A DNA stretch of 64,000 bases from Azorhizobium sp965227945 (GCA_965227945.1 CBDDGQ010000006.1:558001-622000); one strand, 5' to 3'; counted from the stretch's first letter, positions 34,645 through 42,987 are shown. The notes: generated by a model from the letters alone, not told the origin. Numbers and translations: made by a program.

Positions 34645-35196
34645 CTATGCGATCTCGGCGATGGTCGCGGAGGTCGCAGTCCCGACGTCCGCAGTCTTGC
34701 CTTGCTCCGCCTTGGCGGCATCGGCCTTGGCCTGCTCGGCCTTGGCAGCGGCGTCAGCCTCGGCCTTGGCCTCCTTCTGTGCTTCGGCGGCCTTCACCGC
34801 TTCGGCGATCGCCGAGAGGTCGATCTTGACCACGGGCTTGTAGGGATTGCCCCCTTCGCTCTTGGCGGCGGTCGTCGCATTGGCATCGGTGGCGGTCGCG
34901 GACACGGACGTCGCATCCGTTGCGGCCGAAGTGGCGGAGGTCTCGCTGGTCTTGCCACTGCTAAAGGCCGTCCCGGTGCCCTGGGACTGCTGCTGCGCCT
35001 GGGCGATCTGCTGCGCCAGCTTCTCGATCAGCGCGGTCTGCGCCTCGACTTCCTGCGTATCATTGTCTTGCTTGGCCTGCGCCAGGGCGGCTTCCGCCTT
35101 GGCCTTGTCGGCCTCGAGCTTCGCCACTTTCGACGTGCCGGAGGATTGGAAGAGACTCGAAGTTGTGGAGCTCTGCGTGGACGAAACACTGGTCAT
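34645..35196 (-). CDS. Hypothetical low-complexity coiled-coil protein
   Basis: 183 residues, not matched to a family I recognise. The N-terminus is Ser/Thr-rich (TSVSSTQSSTTSSLFQSSG). Residues ~22-70 form a strong coiled coil rich in Lys, Ala and Gln. A Ser/Thr/Ala stretch follows, then a short ordered-looking motif (NPYKPVVKIDLSAIAEAV), and an Ala/Lys/Glu helix to the end. The alternation suggests an extended or filamentous protein with two helical blocks. There is no signal peptide. Codon use matches neighbours, so it is probably a real gene. It diverges from ppk2; function unknown. Confidence 0.65.
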   Translation of the reverse strand: MTSVSSTQSSTTSSLFQSSGTSKVAKLEADKAKAEAALAQAKQDNDTQEVEAQTALIEKLAQQIAQAQQQSQGTGTAFSSGKTSETSATSAATDATSVSATATDANATTAAKSEGGNPYKPVVKIDLSAIAEAVKAAEAQKEAKAEADAAAKAEQAKADAAKAEQGKTADVGTATSATIAEIA

Positions 35197-35390
35197 GGAT
35201 TCAGTCCGATTGTCGTGGTCCCCACCACCGGGGCAACCTCAAGCGCGAGGCTTGCGTGAAGCTGACCCCGGCGGCGACAAACGGCGAAATCGCTGGTTTT
35301 GCAGCGACCGAGGCCGCGCGTGGACCGCTCGGGTCGGGGTGGGCCGCGACGCATCTCGAAATTGCCGGCAAACCTGTGCAAAATGGCACC

Positions 35391-36245
35391 ATGGATTATC
35401 GCTCGATCTGCCTTGCCCCGACCGGCACCGCCTTCCACCTCTCCCAGCGGGATGCTGCCCTTCACAACTCTTTTGCGTCGCGCGCTGAAGCCCAGCCGGA
35501 GATCGACGCCACCCTCGCCCGCATGGGCGCTCTGCAAGAGAAGCTCTATGCGGAGAAGAAGCAGGCGGTGCTCGTCGTGCTCCAGGGCATCGATGCGGCC
35601 GGAAAGGACGGCGTGTGCTGGCATGTGCTGAAGGGCATGGGCCCCCAGGGCTGCCATGTGGCCGCCTTCAAGGTGCCGTCAGAGGACGAAAAGGCGCACG
35701 ATTTTCTGTGGCGGGTGCATCCGCACACGCCGGCATTGGGGACCGTGGCGGTGTTCAACCGCTCCCATTATGAAGACGTGCTGGTGGCCCGCGTGCACAA
35801 TCTCGTGCCCGAGAGCGTGTGGCGGCAACGCTATGACGTCATCAACGACTTCGAGCGCGGCCTGCATCTGGCTGGCGTCACTATCCTCAAGTTCTTCCTC
35901 TACATCTCAAAGGACGAACAGCTGAAGCGGTTCAAGGATCGGCTCGACGATCCCGATCGGCAGTGGAAGATCAGCGCCAGCGACTATACGGAGCGGGCCC
36001 ATTGGGACGAATACATGGCCGCTTATGACGACATGATCTCCAATTGCTCCACGCCGCACGCGCCCTGGTATGTGATCCCCTCAAACCATAAATGGTTTCG
36101 CGATCTGGCGATCTCGCAGATCATCGCCAATACCATGACCGACATGGCCATCAAGCCGCCGGAGCCGTCCGTCGACATGTCGGAAATCCGCAAGCTCTAT
36201 GCGGCGGAAGCGGAGAAAGCCGGAAAGGCGTCCAAGGCCGGCTGA
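35391..36245 (+). CDS. ppk2: Polyphosphate kinase 2 (PPK2) family protein
   Basis: 284 residues from ATG 35391; the frame opens at 35163 but the added part lies in the shared leader and looks non-coding. Walker A GIDAAGKDGVCW and the lid/Walker B segment FNRSHYEDVLVARVHN are present, with the C-terminal WYVIPSNHKWFRDLAI typical of the family. PPK2 enzymes phosphorylate nucleotides with polyphosphate, or AMP in class II and III. The class cannot be set from this alone, although the single-domain length suits AMP/ADP kinases. It converges on wrbA. Confidence 0.92.
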   Translation: MDYRSICLAPTGTAFHLSQRDAALHNSFASRAEAQPEIDATLARMGALQEKLYAEKKQAVLVVLQGIDAAGKDGVCWHVLKGMGPQGCHVAAFKVPSEDEKAHDFLWRVHPHTPALGTVAVFNRSHYEDVLVARVHNLVPESVWRQRYDVINDFERGLHLAGVTILKFFLYISKDEQLKRFKDRLDDPDRQWKISASDYTERAHWDEYMAAYDDMISNCSTPHAPWYVIPSNHKWFRDLAISQIIANTMTDMAIKPPEPSVDMSEIRKLYAAEAEKAGKASKAG

Positions 36246-36276
36246 GCGGCCGGCCACCCGCAGGGCAGCCGGCCGC
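36246..36276. repeat. GC-rich 9-bp inverted repeat between convergent ppk2 and wrbA
   Basis: GCGGCCGGC (36246-36254) pairs with GCCGGCCGC (36268-36276) just after the ppk2 stop. It may act as a weak bidirectional terminator, but there is no T-run. Confidence 0.4.
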
Positions 36277-36296
36277 GAACTGAAAAGCTTAACAGA

Positions 36297-36896
36297 TCAG
36301 CCGAACAGCTTGGCGGCGGTCTTGGCCACCAGTTCGCCCTGGAAGCGGGCCCCGGCCAAATCGATCTCGGACGGCTGGCGCGAGCCGTCGCCGGCGGCCA
36401 GCGTGGTGGCTCCGTACGGCGCGCCACCGACGATTTCGGTCATGGTCATCTGGCCCTGGTAGCTATAGGGCAGGCCCACGATCACCATGCCGAAGTGCAG
36501 CAGGTTGGTGATGATGGAAAACAGCGTGGTCTCCTGGCCGCCGTGCTGGGTGGCGGTGGAGGCGAACGCCGCACCGACCTTACCATTGAGGGCGCCGCGG
36601 GCCCACAGGCCGCCGGCCTGATCCAGGAACGCCGCCATCTGCGACGACATGCGCCCAAAACGGGTGCCGGTCCCGACGATGATGGCATCATAGTGTTCAA
36701 GATCGGCGATGGTCGCCACCGGGGCGGCCTGATCGAGCTTGAAATGGGCGCCCTTGGCGATGTCGTCCGGCACGGTCTCGGGGACGCGCTTGACGTCCAC
36801 GGTGGCGCCGGCGCTGCGGGCGCCCTCGGCAACCGCCTGCGCCATGGTCTCGATATGGCCGTAGGTGGAATAATACAGAACCAGAACCTTAGCCAT
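36297..36896 (-). CDS. wrbA: NAD(P)H:quinone oxidoreductase WrbA
   Basis: 199 residues from ATG 36896 (GGAGG seven bases upstream). The flavodoxin-like FMN loop VLYYSTYGHIETMA, the GTGTRFGRMSSQM segment and STATQHGGQETT are WrbA hallmarks. The tetrameric flavoprotein reduces quinones by two electrons, avoiding semiquinones during oxidative stress. Upstream is a 19-base palindrome that may bind its regulator. A stand-alone gene convergent with ppk2. Confidence 0.94.
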   Translation of the reverse strand: MAKVLVLYYSTYGHIETMAQAVAEGARSAGATVDVKRVPETVPDDIAKGAHFKLDQAAPVATIADLEHYDAIIVGTGTRFGRMSSQMAAFLDQAGGLWARGALNGKVGAAFASTATQHGGQETTLFSIITNLLHFGMVIVGLPYSYQGQMTMTEIVGGAPYGATTLAAGDGSRQPSEIDLAGARFQGELVAKTAAKLFG

Positions 36897-36995
36897 CGTG
36901 GCCTCCTTGACGTTGGCGCGCGGCGGCGCCGTTGATCGCTGCTGCAGCTTGGCACGCACCCGATCCCGGAAATAGTCGAATAATATAGTCCGTTA

Positions 36996-37014
36996 CGTTC
37001 AACTAAATTGAACG
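36996..37014. promoter_or_regulatory. 19-nt operator-like palindrome upstream of wrbA
   Basis: CGTTCAA-CTAAA-TTGAACG is a perfect 7+5+7 inverted repeat about 100 bases before the wrbA start and just beyond the rppH stop. The form suits an ArsR, HxlR or TetR-type redox-responsive repressor. No such gene is adjacent. Confidence 0.6.
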
Positions 37015-37036
37015 AACCGCACTCTGTTTGTCAGAT

Positions 37037-37543
37037 TCAGCCCTGTGCGAAGCGGCGGAACTCGCGCGCCACCCGGTCGTAGACCTGGCGCTTGAACGGG
37101 ATCACCAGGTCCACGGCGCGATCCAGCGTGTCCCAGCGCCAGGCGCTGAACTCGGCCTTGTGCGCGCCGCCGCCCGGCTTGAGGATCTCGATCTCGCCCT
37201 CGCTACCGGTGAACTTCAGGGCGTACCATTTCTGCGTCTGGCCGCGATAGCGCCCCCGCCAGGCCTCGCCCGCCACCCGGCCGGGCAGGTCATAGGACAG
37301 CCAGTCGTCGATCTCCCCCAGCTTGATCACCGAGCGGATGGAAGTTTCCTCATAAAGCTCGCGCAGGGCCGCCGCATATGGCTCCTCGCCCTTGTCGATG
37401 CCCCCCTGCGGCATCTGCCAGGAATGGGTGGCATCCACATGCTCCGCACCACCGAGCCGCTGACCCAGGAACACCCGGCCATCGCCGTGGAACACCGCGA
37501 GGCCGACGCACGGCCGGTAGGGCAGATCTTCAAGTCTGGACAT
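37037..37543 (-). CDS. rppH: RNA pyrophosphohydrolase
   Basis: 168 residues, start ATG 37543 (the frame begins one Met earlier). The opening YRPCVGLAVFHGDGRVFLGQR and full Nudix box GGIDKGEEPYAAALRELYEETS match RppH. It removes pyrophosphate from the 5' end of transcripts and so starts RNase E-dependent decay. RKW-like residues follow (TQKWYALKF, FSAWRWD). The gene ends 22 bases before the wrbA palindrome. Confidence 0.92.
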   Translation of the reverse strand: MSRLEDLPYRPCVGLAVFHGDGRVFLGQRLGGAEHVDATHSWQMPQGGIDKGEEPYAAALRELYEETSIRSVIKLGEIDDWLSYDLPGRVAGEAWRGRYRGQTQKWYALKFTGSEGEIEILKPGGGAHKAEFSAWRWDTLDRAVDLVIPFKRQVYDRVAREFRRFAQG

Positions 37544-37618
37544 CACTCACCTTCTTCGGGGACTGGCGTTGGTCTCTTATGCCACGGCCGAGGTCGCGGC
37601 GTCCCCCCGCTGGCGCGA

Positions 37619-38164
37619 TCAGGCACCAGCCGCGCCGGTGTTGGCGTTGCGTGCAGCGGGCGGCGGCGTGCCGCGCGGGTGCGCCATCAGCACCTCCAGC
37701 GTCACCGGCCGGAAGCCCCACACATCCACCCCCACATCGATCTGTCGCGCCATCGGCGCCAGACGGCCGTGCGAATGGCCATGCAGATTGCGGCTGCCCC
37801 GCCGGTCGCCATTCCAGGAGCGAAACGGGTAATGACCGAGCACCAGGAGCTGGCCGTCCACGGTAAGCTCGACATAATGCTGGACATCCACCCAGCCGGC
37901 CAACGTGGCGGTGTGCGGCGGGTCATTGTTGCCGATCAGCAAATGCTTGCGGCCGTTCAGCCGGCCCAGCAGGGCGCCGAGGCTGTCCGCGGCGCCGCGG
38001 GCAAAGTCGCCCAGGTGCCAGACCTCATCCTCCGGCGCCACTGTGGCATTCCACAAGCGCTCCAGTTCCGCATCATGGGCGGCCAGAGACGGGAACGGCC
38101 GGCGATGGATGTTGAGGATGCGCACATCGGAAAAGTGCGTGTCACTGGTGAAATGGAGCGCCAT
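37619..38164 (-). CDS. Metallophosphoesterase family protein
   Basis: 181 residues from ATG 38164; the frame extends to 38242 without a ribosome site. FTSDTHFSD, VWHLGDFA, LIGNNDP, LVLGHYPFRSW and LHGHSHGRL follow the order of the calcineurin-like metal ligands (D-x-H, GD, GN-D/H, H, GHxH). The usual GNHD is GNND, so one expected histidine is replaced; this is seen in a subset of phage and bacterial phosphoesterases. Substrate unknown. Confidence 0.85.
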   Translation of the reverse strand: MALHFTSDTHFSDVRILNIHRRPFPSLAAHDAELERLWNATVAPEDEVWHLGDFARGAADSLGALLGRLNGRKHLLIGNNDPPHTATLAGWVDVQHYVELTVDGQLLVLGHYPFRSWNGDRRGSRNLHGHSHGRLAPMARQIDVGVDVWGFRPVTLEVLMAHPRGTPPPAARNANTGAAGA

Positions 38165-38260
38165 GGGCGAGGTCTCCCTCTGCCCGGCGAGTGTAGCGCC
38201 GCGGAGCCGGCGGCGCGACCGACCCGGCGGGGCGGCCGTCACCGGCCGCCCGTGCGCGCC

Positions 38261-38890
38261 TCAATGGGCGTGGATCCGCCGCGGCAGCGCGCTGGAGCCC
38301 CAGGCGCGCAACGAGGCCCAGGTGCGCCGATCCAGTTGGAAGCGGTCCACCGGCACCGATGCGGACAGCGCCCGCACCCGGCACAGACCGACCCCCGACC
38401 ACTGGAAGGCGCATTTCTCCAGCACCCGGCGCGACGCCGGATTGACCACCCGGGCGGCGCCGCACAACAGGTCGATGTCGGTCTCCGAAAAGACGTAGTC
38501 GATCACCGCCCGCATCGCCTCGGTGGCAATGCCACGGCCCCAGAAGGGCTCGCCGATCCAATAGCCGATCTCGTGGGTGGGCTCGGTCGGGCGGCGTCCA
38601 TAGCCACACATGCCGGCGAACGCCAGGTCGCCCTCGGTTTTGACGAACAGGGCGAAGGTGGCGGCGCCCGGCGCCTGGGCCAGCGTCTCCACGAAGGCGC
38701 GCGCATCCGACAGACGGTAGGGATAGGGCAGGTTCGCCGTCATCTCGGCGATCATGCGGTTGTTGGCCAAGGCGGCGATGGCCGGAACGTCCTCGATGCG
38801 CGGCGTGCGGAGCACCAGCCGTTCGGTTTCGAGGACGGGGATACAGCGCTCCGCGAGCGGCGCACCCAAGGGCGTTTCGACGATGGTCAT
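38261..38890 (-). CDS. GNAT family N-acetyltransferase (RimJ/RimL-like)
   Basis: 209 residues from ATG 38890, which has AAGGAG six bases upstream; earlier in-frame Met codons lack this. ETERLVLRTPRIEDVPAIAALANN is the standard RimJ-like opening, IGYWIGEPFWGRGIATEAMRAVI holds the acetyl-CoA loop and NPASRRVLEKCAF the final helix. It probably acetylates a protein N-terminus or a small amine. Downstream gap of 96 bases to the phosphoesterase. Confidence 0.85.
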   Translation of the reverse strand: MTIVETPLGAPLAERCIPVLETERLVLRTPRIEDVPAIAALANNRMIAEMTANLPYPYRLSDARAFVETLAQAPGAATFALFVKTEGDLAFAGMCGYGRRPTEPTHEIGYWIGEPFWGRGIATEAMRAVIDYVFSETDIDLLCGAARVVNPASRRVLEKCAFQWSGVGLCRVRALSASVPVDRFQLDRRTWASLRAWGSSALPRRIHAH

Positions 38891-38923
38891 GGCGGGCTCC
38901 TTGTCGGCGCTCAGGCCGGCGGA

Positions 38924-38962
38924 CAAACGAAAACCGGAGAGACGATGGCTCGTCTCCCCGGT
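38924..38962 (-). terminator. Rho-independent terminator of the rplU-rpmA operon
   Basis: On the minus strand a 13-bp stem with one mismatch (ACCGGnGAGACGA paired across a 4-base loop, 38933-38962) is followed by TTTTCGTTTGT. It lies 82 bases beyond the rpmA stop. Confidence 0.88.
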
Positions 38963-39043
38963 TGTCTGGAGCCCAGGCGTCCTGGTCAGGCTCCCACCGG
39001 CGCGACGAGCGCGGCGGGATCCTTCACCTTGGATTCTCGCCGC

Positions 39044-39316
39044 TTATTCAGCCGCTTCGAGGGCGGCAGGGACAACCGATACGTAGGTTCGGTCGTTCAT
39101 CTTGGTGCGGAACTCCACACGGCCTTCCACGAGGGCGAACAGGGTATGGTCTTTGCCCATGCCCACATTGGTTCCCGGATGCCATTTGGTGCCGCGCTGG
39201 CGCACGATGATGTTGCCCGAAATGACCGCTTGGCCACCGAACTTCTTGACGCCAAGGCGACGGCCGTCGGAATCACGCCCGTTGCGAGACGAGCCGCCTG
39301 CTTTTTTATGAGCCAT
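39044..39316 (-). CDS. rpmA: 50S ribosomal protein L27
   Basis: 90 residues. AHKKAGGSSRNGRDSDGRRLGVKKFGG at the N-terminus is the universal L27 sequence, with the residues near the peptidyl-transferase centre. No N-terminal extension is present, so the mature protein starts directly. GGAGAG precedes the ATG. It follows rplU with a 20-base gap in the standard operon. Confidence 0.98.
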   Translation of the reverse strand: MAHKKAGGSSRNGRDSDGRRLGVKKFGGQAVISGNIIVRQRGTKWHPGTNVGMGKDHTLFALVEGRVEFRTKMNDRTYVSVVPAALEAAE

Positions 39317-39336
39317 TTGCGCTCTCCGTCCTTAAA

Positions 39337-39714
39337 TCAGGCGTCTGCGGCGACGGCTTCAGCCGGCGCCCGACGGACACGAACCGAAGCCTTGGCAATT
39401 TCGCCATTGAGCCCGGAAATCTCAGTGATGCGCACCACGGTCAGATCCTGACGATGGCCGCGCTTGCGGCGCGAATTCTGCCGACGCCGCTTCTTGAAGG
39501 CAATCACCTTCTCGCCGCGGGTCTGCTCCACCACTTCACCAGTGACGGACACGCCTTCCAGGAACGGCGCACCCACATGGGTGGCCTCGCCGGAAATGAG
39601 GAGCACGGGGAAGGTCACGCTCTCGCCGGCCTGCGCCGTGAGCTTTTCCACCGTGATGACGTCATCGGCGACAACGCGATACTGCTTGCCGCCTGTTTTG
39701 ATGACCGCGAACAT
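39337..39714 (-). CDS. rplU: 50S ribosomal protein L21
   Basis: 125 residues. MFAVIKTGGKQYRV opens the protein; KRRRQNSRRKRGHRQDLTVVRI is the rRNA-binding loop, though the more usual KRRKNSRRRRGHRQ varies slightly. A C-terminal Ala-rich extension of ~20 residues, ending in AEAVAADA, is typical of alphaproteobacterial L21. It is the first gene of the rplU-rpmA operon. Confidence 0.98.
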   Translation of the reverse strand: MFAVIKTGGKQYRVVADDVITVEKLTAQAGESVTFPVLLISGEATHVGAPFLEGVSVTGEVVEQTRGEKVIAFKKRRRQNSRRKRGHRQDLTVVRITEISGLNGEIAKASVRVRRAPAEAVAADA

Positions 39715-39995
39715 CTTGTCTCGCTTTCGTGTTCAGCCAAGCCTCGAAGGGCCGGCTTCTTCCGGTCGGGTTGGGATCCTGCGGACACATAGGTCATCAG
39801 GAACGGTCCCTTTACGCGCTGCCCCCCGGCGCTGTCAATGCGAACCTCGCCAGAACCGCCGCCCGCGCATGGGTTGCGCTTGCGCCCAGGGCCGCGCTTT
39901 GGCATCCAGGCCATGGCCGCGCTTGGCTGCTCCGGGTCGAGCATGCGTGCCGTTCCCTGGCCGGCGTCCGCGATCGGCAGATAGAAGGCCCGCTC

Positions 39996-40391
39996 ATGCA
40001 CCCCTCCTCCTCCCAGATGCCCGACGAGGCGCCGGTGATCCGCACCATCGCCATGCCGGCGGACACCAATCCCAGCGGCGACATCTTCGGCGGCTGGCTG
40101 ATGTCGCAGATGGATCTGGCGGCGGGCAACGTGGCCGCCCGGCGCGCCCGCGGGCGCGCCGCCACCGTGGCGGTGGAAGCGATCACCTTCCTCAGCCCGG
40201 TGTCGGTGGGCGACGAGGTGAGCCTGTTCGCCACCTTGCTGACGGTGGGGCGCACCTCCATGCGCATCGAGGTGGAGGCCTGGCGCCGGGCCCGCGAGAG
40301 CGAGGACACCCGCAAGGTGACCGAGGCGATCTTCACCTTTGTGGCCATTGACGAGAAGGGCCAGTCCCGCCCGGTGCCGCCGCAGGCGTGA
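39996..40391 (+). CDS. Acyl-CoA thioesterase (YciA-like hot-dog fold)
   Basis: 131 residues from ATG 39996 (AAGG eight bases upstream). IRTIAMPADTNPSGDIFGGWLMSQMDLAAG contains the hot-dog active-site Asn/Asp, and TVAVEAITFLSPVSVGDEVSL the central strands. It hydrolyses medium or long acyl-CoA. The gene is divergent from rplU across a 281-base region with no other gene. A terminator candidate follows. Confidence 0.85.
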   Translation: MHPSSSQMPDEAPVIRTIAMPADTNPSGDIFGGWLMSQMDLAAGNVAARRARGRAATVAVEAITFLSPVSVGDEVSLFATLLTVGRTSMRIEVEAWRRARESEDTRKVTEAIFTFVAIDEKGQSRPVPPQA

Positions 40392-40765
40392 CACCGTCCG
40401 TTCGGCGCGCCCCCCTGCAAAGGCCGTCCGCTACGGCACTCACTGTTCCGGGTCCGGGGCTCCGGGTCCGGCTGTCCTGACCCACCCGTTTGCCCCGTCA
40501 GCGCCGGGGTCTTTTGGCCGAGCGCCCCGCCAGCGCACTGGTGATCGCGCCCGCGGGTGCGCAAGGAGCTGCGGCCTCACCTAGCCTGGGCCTGCCGGAC
40601 GCAGCGCCGACCCCGGCGCTGCAACCCCGACGCCTCCGACGGCCCGGGGATGGGGGTCGGTTGCGCCAGCCTTGTGTGCAGCGTGCGGGGTCTCTTGTAT
40701 CCCCCGGAGGTCTCGGCTAGAAGCGCTGGCACCACGGCGAGGCGTCAGCCTCGTGCCTTCCGGCT
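40392..40765. other. 374-base intergenic stretch before tRNA-Ser
   Basis: No gene is supported. The sequence is very GC-rich, with one terminator-like hairpin near 40493-40515, and open frames here have no ribosome sites. The last part carries a plausible tRNA promoter region, not clearly defined. Confidence 0.6.
40493..40515 (+). terminator. Possible terminator downstream of the thioesterase gene
   Basis: CCCCG and CGGGG (40493-40497, 40505-40509) pair across seven bases, followed by TCTTTT. The stem is short and it lies about 100 bases beyond the stop. Confidence 0.4.
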
Positions 40766-40855
40766 GGAGAGGTGGCAGAGTGGTCGAATGCGCCGCACTC
40801 GAAATGCGGAATACGGGCAACCGTATCGGGGGTTCGAATCCCTCCCTCTCCGCCA
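40766..40855 (+). tRNA. tRNA-Ser (anticodon CGA)
   Basis: Acceptor arms GGAGAGG and CCTCTCC pair perfectly, the anticodon stem CCGCA/TGCGG encloses CTCGAAA, and GGTTCGAATCC is the T arm. A long variable arm (TACGGG/CCGTA) marks a class II tRNA. CCA is encoded at 40853-40855. It reads UCG codons. The downstream integrative-element remnant makes its 3' end a candidate attachment site, but I saw no second copy of that end in the window. Confidence 0.97.
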
Positions 40856-41122
40856 CTTAATTTAAAATACATCTGTAATTTCACGGGATTACGATCTGCC
40901 GGCGACGGATTGTTCCCCAATTTATCCCCCCGTTAAATTCGGATGATCCGGGACGTTCGTGGAACCAGTCGGAATAAAGGGCCCCGCCGGAACAAGCCCT
41001 CGCTCGTTGCGTGAGATAAGCAGCAGAGGCTCCGGAATCGTGAGCATCTGCAATGATAAGATGGCAGGTTGGCAAATGAGCAGGTACGCCAACCTCGCGT
41101 TGACGAGCCTCCCCGTCCCCCC

Positions 41123-41356
41123 TCAAGCCCGCTTGGCGCGCCAAGCTGCCCAACGCCTGCGATTGGCCTCAGCAATGCGCGCCTTGCCGTCGGCGGTTCG
41201 GGGCCCCGTGGAGAGACCTCCATGCATCCGACACCGGAGCTTCCCCGGGTGAACATGAAGTTCGCATGTCCCGCCGCTTCGCGTCGCGGCACCGCAGGAC
41301 GGTCGTTGAGACCAAGGCAAAGGCGTACCGTCTCCGGATAGCCCTCTTTCCTGCAT
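41123..41356 (-). CDS. Small HGGxSTG-type protein of the integrative-element remnant
   Basis: About 77 residues. SCGAATRSGGTCELHVH, then RCRMHGGLSTGPRTADGKARIAEANRRR is the HGGxSTG family pattern: a probable cysteine/histidine cluster followed by a basic helix. These small proteins recur in alphaproteobacterial genomic islands; function unknown. The frame continues to 41440, and the start is uncertain (ATG 41356 is the nearest Met). Downstream of the DUF3987 gene on the same strand. Confidence 0.6.
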   Translation of the reverse strand: MQERGLSGDGTPLPWSQRPSCGAATRSGGTCELHVHPGKLRCRMHGGLSTGPRTADGKARIAEANRRRWAAWRAKRA

Positions 41357-41459
41357 CTCCAAGCATGACACACCCAAACCGCACTCCGCCTTTTCGCACG
41401 AGCGTTGCGGTGCACTGGGGCACGCGATGAAACCCCACAAATGCCATCGCCGCCAGTTC

Positions 41460-41591
41460 TCAGGCGCAACACCGGCGCCCTCCGGCGGCCGCCGCTATCT
41501 GACGTTGTCGCTGAACAGCCTGCTGCTCAGCCGCCCGCTCCATCGCAAAGGCGGTCAAAGCGGCGCTATCGTGTTTCTTCGACCTGCTCAT
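41460..41591 (-). CDS. Possible 43-residue ORF in the element remnant
   Basis: From ATG 41591 the frame encodes a short charged peptide (SRSKKHDSAALTAFAMERAA, then a Gln/Arg-rich part ending RRCCA). It lies between the DUF3987 gene and the HGGxSTG gene in the same orientation. There is a weak AGGT before the ATG. It may be a genuine small element gene or chance. Confidence 0.3.
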   Translation of the reverse strand: MSRSKKHDSAALTAFAMERAAEQQAVQRQRQIAAAAGGRRCCA

Positions 41592-41607
41592 GGGGACCTA
41601 CTTGAGG

Positions 41608-42987
41608 TCAGCTTTTGTTAACAGGGCGGTCAGACCCCATGGATGCCCGCCAGGCGGACGGCGCCGCTCGACAAAAACAGGCCATTTCAGCCGTGCCAGG
41701 AGCTGAGAAAAGCGCGACATCGCGCGTTAACTCTAAAATTTCGCGACCTTTCAGTTCCCAGATCAGCCCACACACCCTGTCTGGGCGCCATTCGAAGAGC
41801 TCGACTGCTGGCCAGTCCCATTCCGCAGCCTGGGAGCCCCATAAGCCAAGGAAGCAACGACCGTCCTGCATGGCTCTTGCCCAGGTTTCCAGATTGGCCC
41901 CCTCCGGCGCCTCAGTCTGTAAATCTGTCCATGCCGGCAGATAGACCTGGGGCACGCCACTGTTCATGACCCGGCGGGGCGGCGATGCCATCCTGTCACC
42001 AACACCGCCGTCACTATGCGCTCGAGAGTGTGCGACACGTGCGACTTGTGCGACACGGGACCATGGCTTGGGAACGTCCGGCGGCTCCTGCGCAGCGCGC
42101 AGGGGCGGCGCGGCCGCATCCGGCCGCATATCCCGGTGAAAGCGTGTGCCGATGGTGCTCGCGGGCTCGCAGATCAGGAAACGCGGCAGAGATCCCGTGT
42201 CACCGGCGAGGCGGTCGCTCATGAAAATCCGCGCAACAATCGGCTGGATCATCAGATGGGCACTCAGACGCCGGCCATAGAGGACAGACGATCCTTTACC
42301 GCCCAAGGTGCGGCGGATCGGATTGCCCTGCCACGCGTCGTTCAGGGCGGCCAGCGTGTGCTGCTTGTTCTCTGATTTCATGGCGTAGCCACCAAGGAAT
42401 TGGCCAGCCTCATCAGAAAAAATGCCAAGGGACGGCTGGCCTTCGGCGAACTTGCGGGCCGACCCCTGAATGGTGGGATCGGACGCCGTCCGGTCTGGGA
42501 GCGCACGCGCTCCGGGCTCCAGCTCAAACTCATCCAAATCCTCAATGCGCCCTTTACCCGACTTGATCGACGCCTTGATGCGGTCGTAGCCGACCTGCCA
42601 AATGGTGTGCGCCTTCCGCCAAAGTCCCATCGCGATAGAATGCGCTTCGGCTTGATCCTTCTCATAGGTGCGAAGGCCGTCCATCAGCAGCGAGTCGCAA
42701 CTGCTCTTGCGCTCCCCGCTCTGCGCGATGGTCATGGCATAGAGAGACGCTGGACGCTTTCCACCAAGGGTTTCCACGTCAGCAAAGGCCTGGACGGCCA
42801 ATGCTGCGACGGTGAGCGCAGACGCTGCGGGGATCTCGATTGGTGCCAGCGTGGCGCCCCGCGCAGCTTCGGCTGGCTTCTGCAACGGTCCGAGCGCCGC
42901 AACAGGAAAGGGCATCGGAGCCTTGATTTCCCGCAGCAACGGTTGCGGGCCTTCGGCCATGAAGGGAATGGGGACAGTGGCGTTCAT
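41608..42987 (-). CDS. DUF3987 protein with an atypical C-terminal part
   Basis: 459 residues. Residues ~1-285 match DUF3987, a helicase/ATPase-like protein of integrative elements and prophages (AGSGERKSS is replaced by AQSGERKSSCDSLL; LGIFSDEAGQFLGGYAM and PRFLICEPASTIGTRFHRD are conserved). At ~300 the reading continues through a VAxVAxVA tandem repeat into an apparently different sequence, LPAWTDLQTEAPEGANLETWARAMQDGR and WDWPAVELFEWRPDR, which looks like a separate small protein. The usual C-terminal half of DUF3987 is missing. I infer an in-frame deletion or fusion. The start overlaps the primase stop by four bases. Confidence 0.75.
   Translation of the reverse strand: MNATVPIPFMAEGPQPLLREIKAPMPFPVAALGPLQKPAEAARGATLAPIEIPAASALTVAALAVQAFADVETLGGKRPASLYAMTIAQSGERKSSCDSLLMDGLRTYEKDQAEAHSIAMGLWRKAHTIWQVGYDRIKASIKSGKGRIEDLDEFELEPGARALPDRTASDPTIQGSARKFAEGQPSLGIFSDEAGQFLGGYAMKSENKQHTLAALNDAWQGNPIRRTLGGKGSSVLYGRRLSAHLMIQPIVARIFMSDRLAGDTGSLPRFLICEPASTIGTRFHRDMRPDAAAPPLRAAQEPPDVPKPWSRVAQVARVAHSRAHSDGGVGDRMASPPRRVMNSGVPQVYLPAWTDLQTEAPEGANLETWARAMQDGRCFLGLWGSQAAEWDWPAVELFEWRPDRVCGLIWELKGREILELTRDVALFSAPGTAEMACFCRAAPSAWRASMGSDRPVNKS
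42030..42056. repeat. Three tandem 9-base repeats encoding VAx units
   Basis: GTGCGACNN occurs three times head to tail; on the minus strand, in frame, this encodes VAQVARVAH. It sits at the junction between the DUF3987 part and the unrelated C-terminal part of the same protein. Confidence 0.7.

Noticed and set aside
40581..40920. Short frames around tRNA-Ser, including one reading GEGGIRTPDTVARIPHFECG
   Set aside because: They are antisense readings of the tRNA gene, a well-known false protein annotation.
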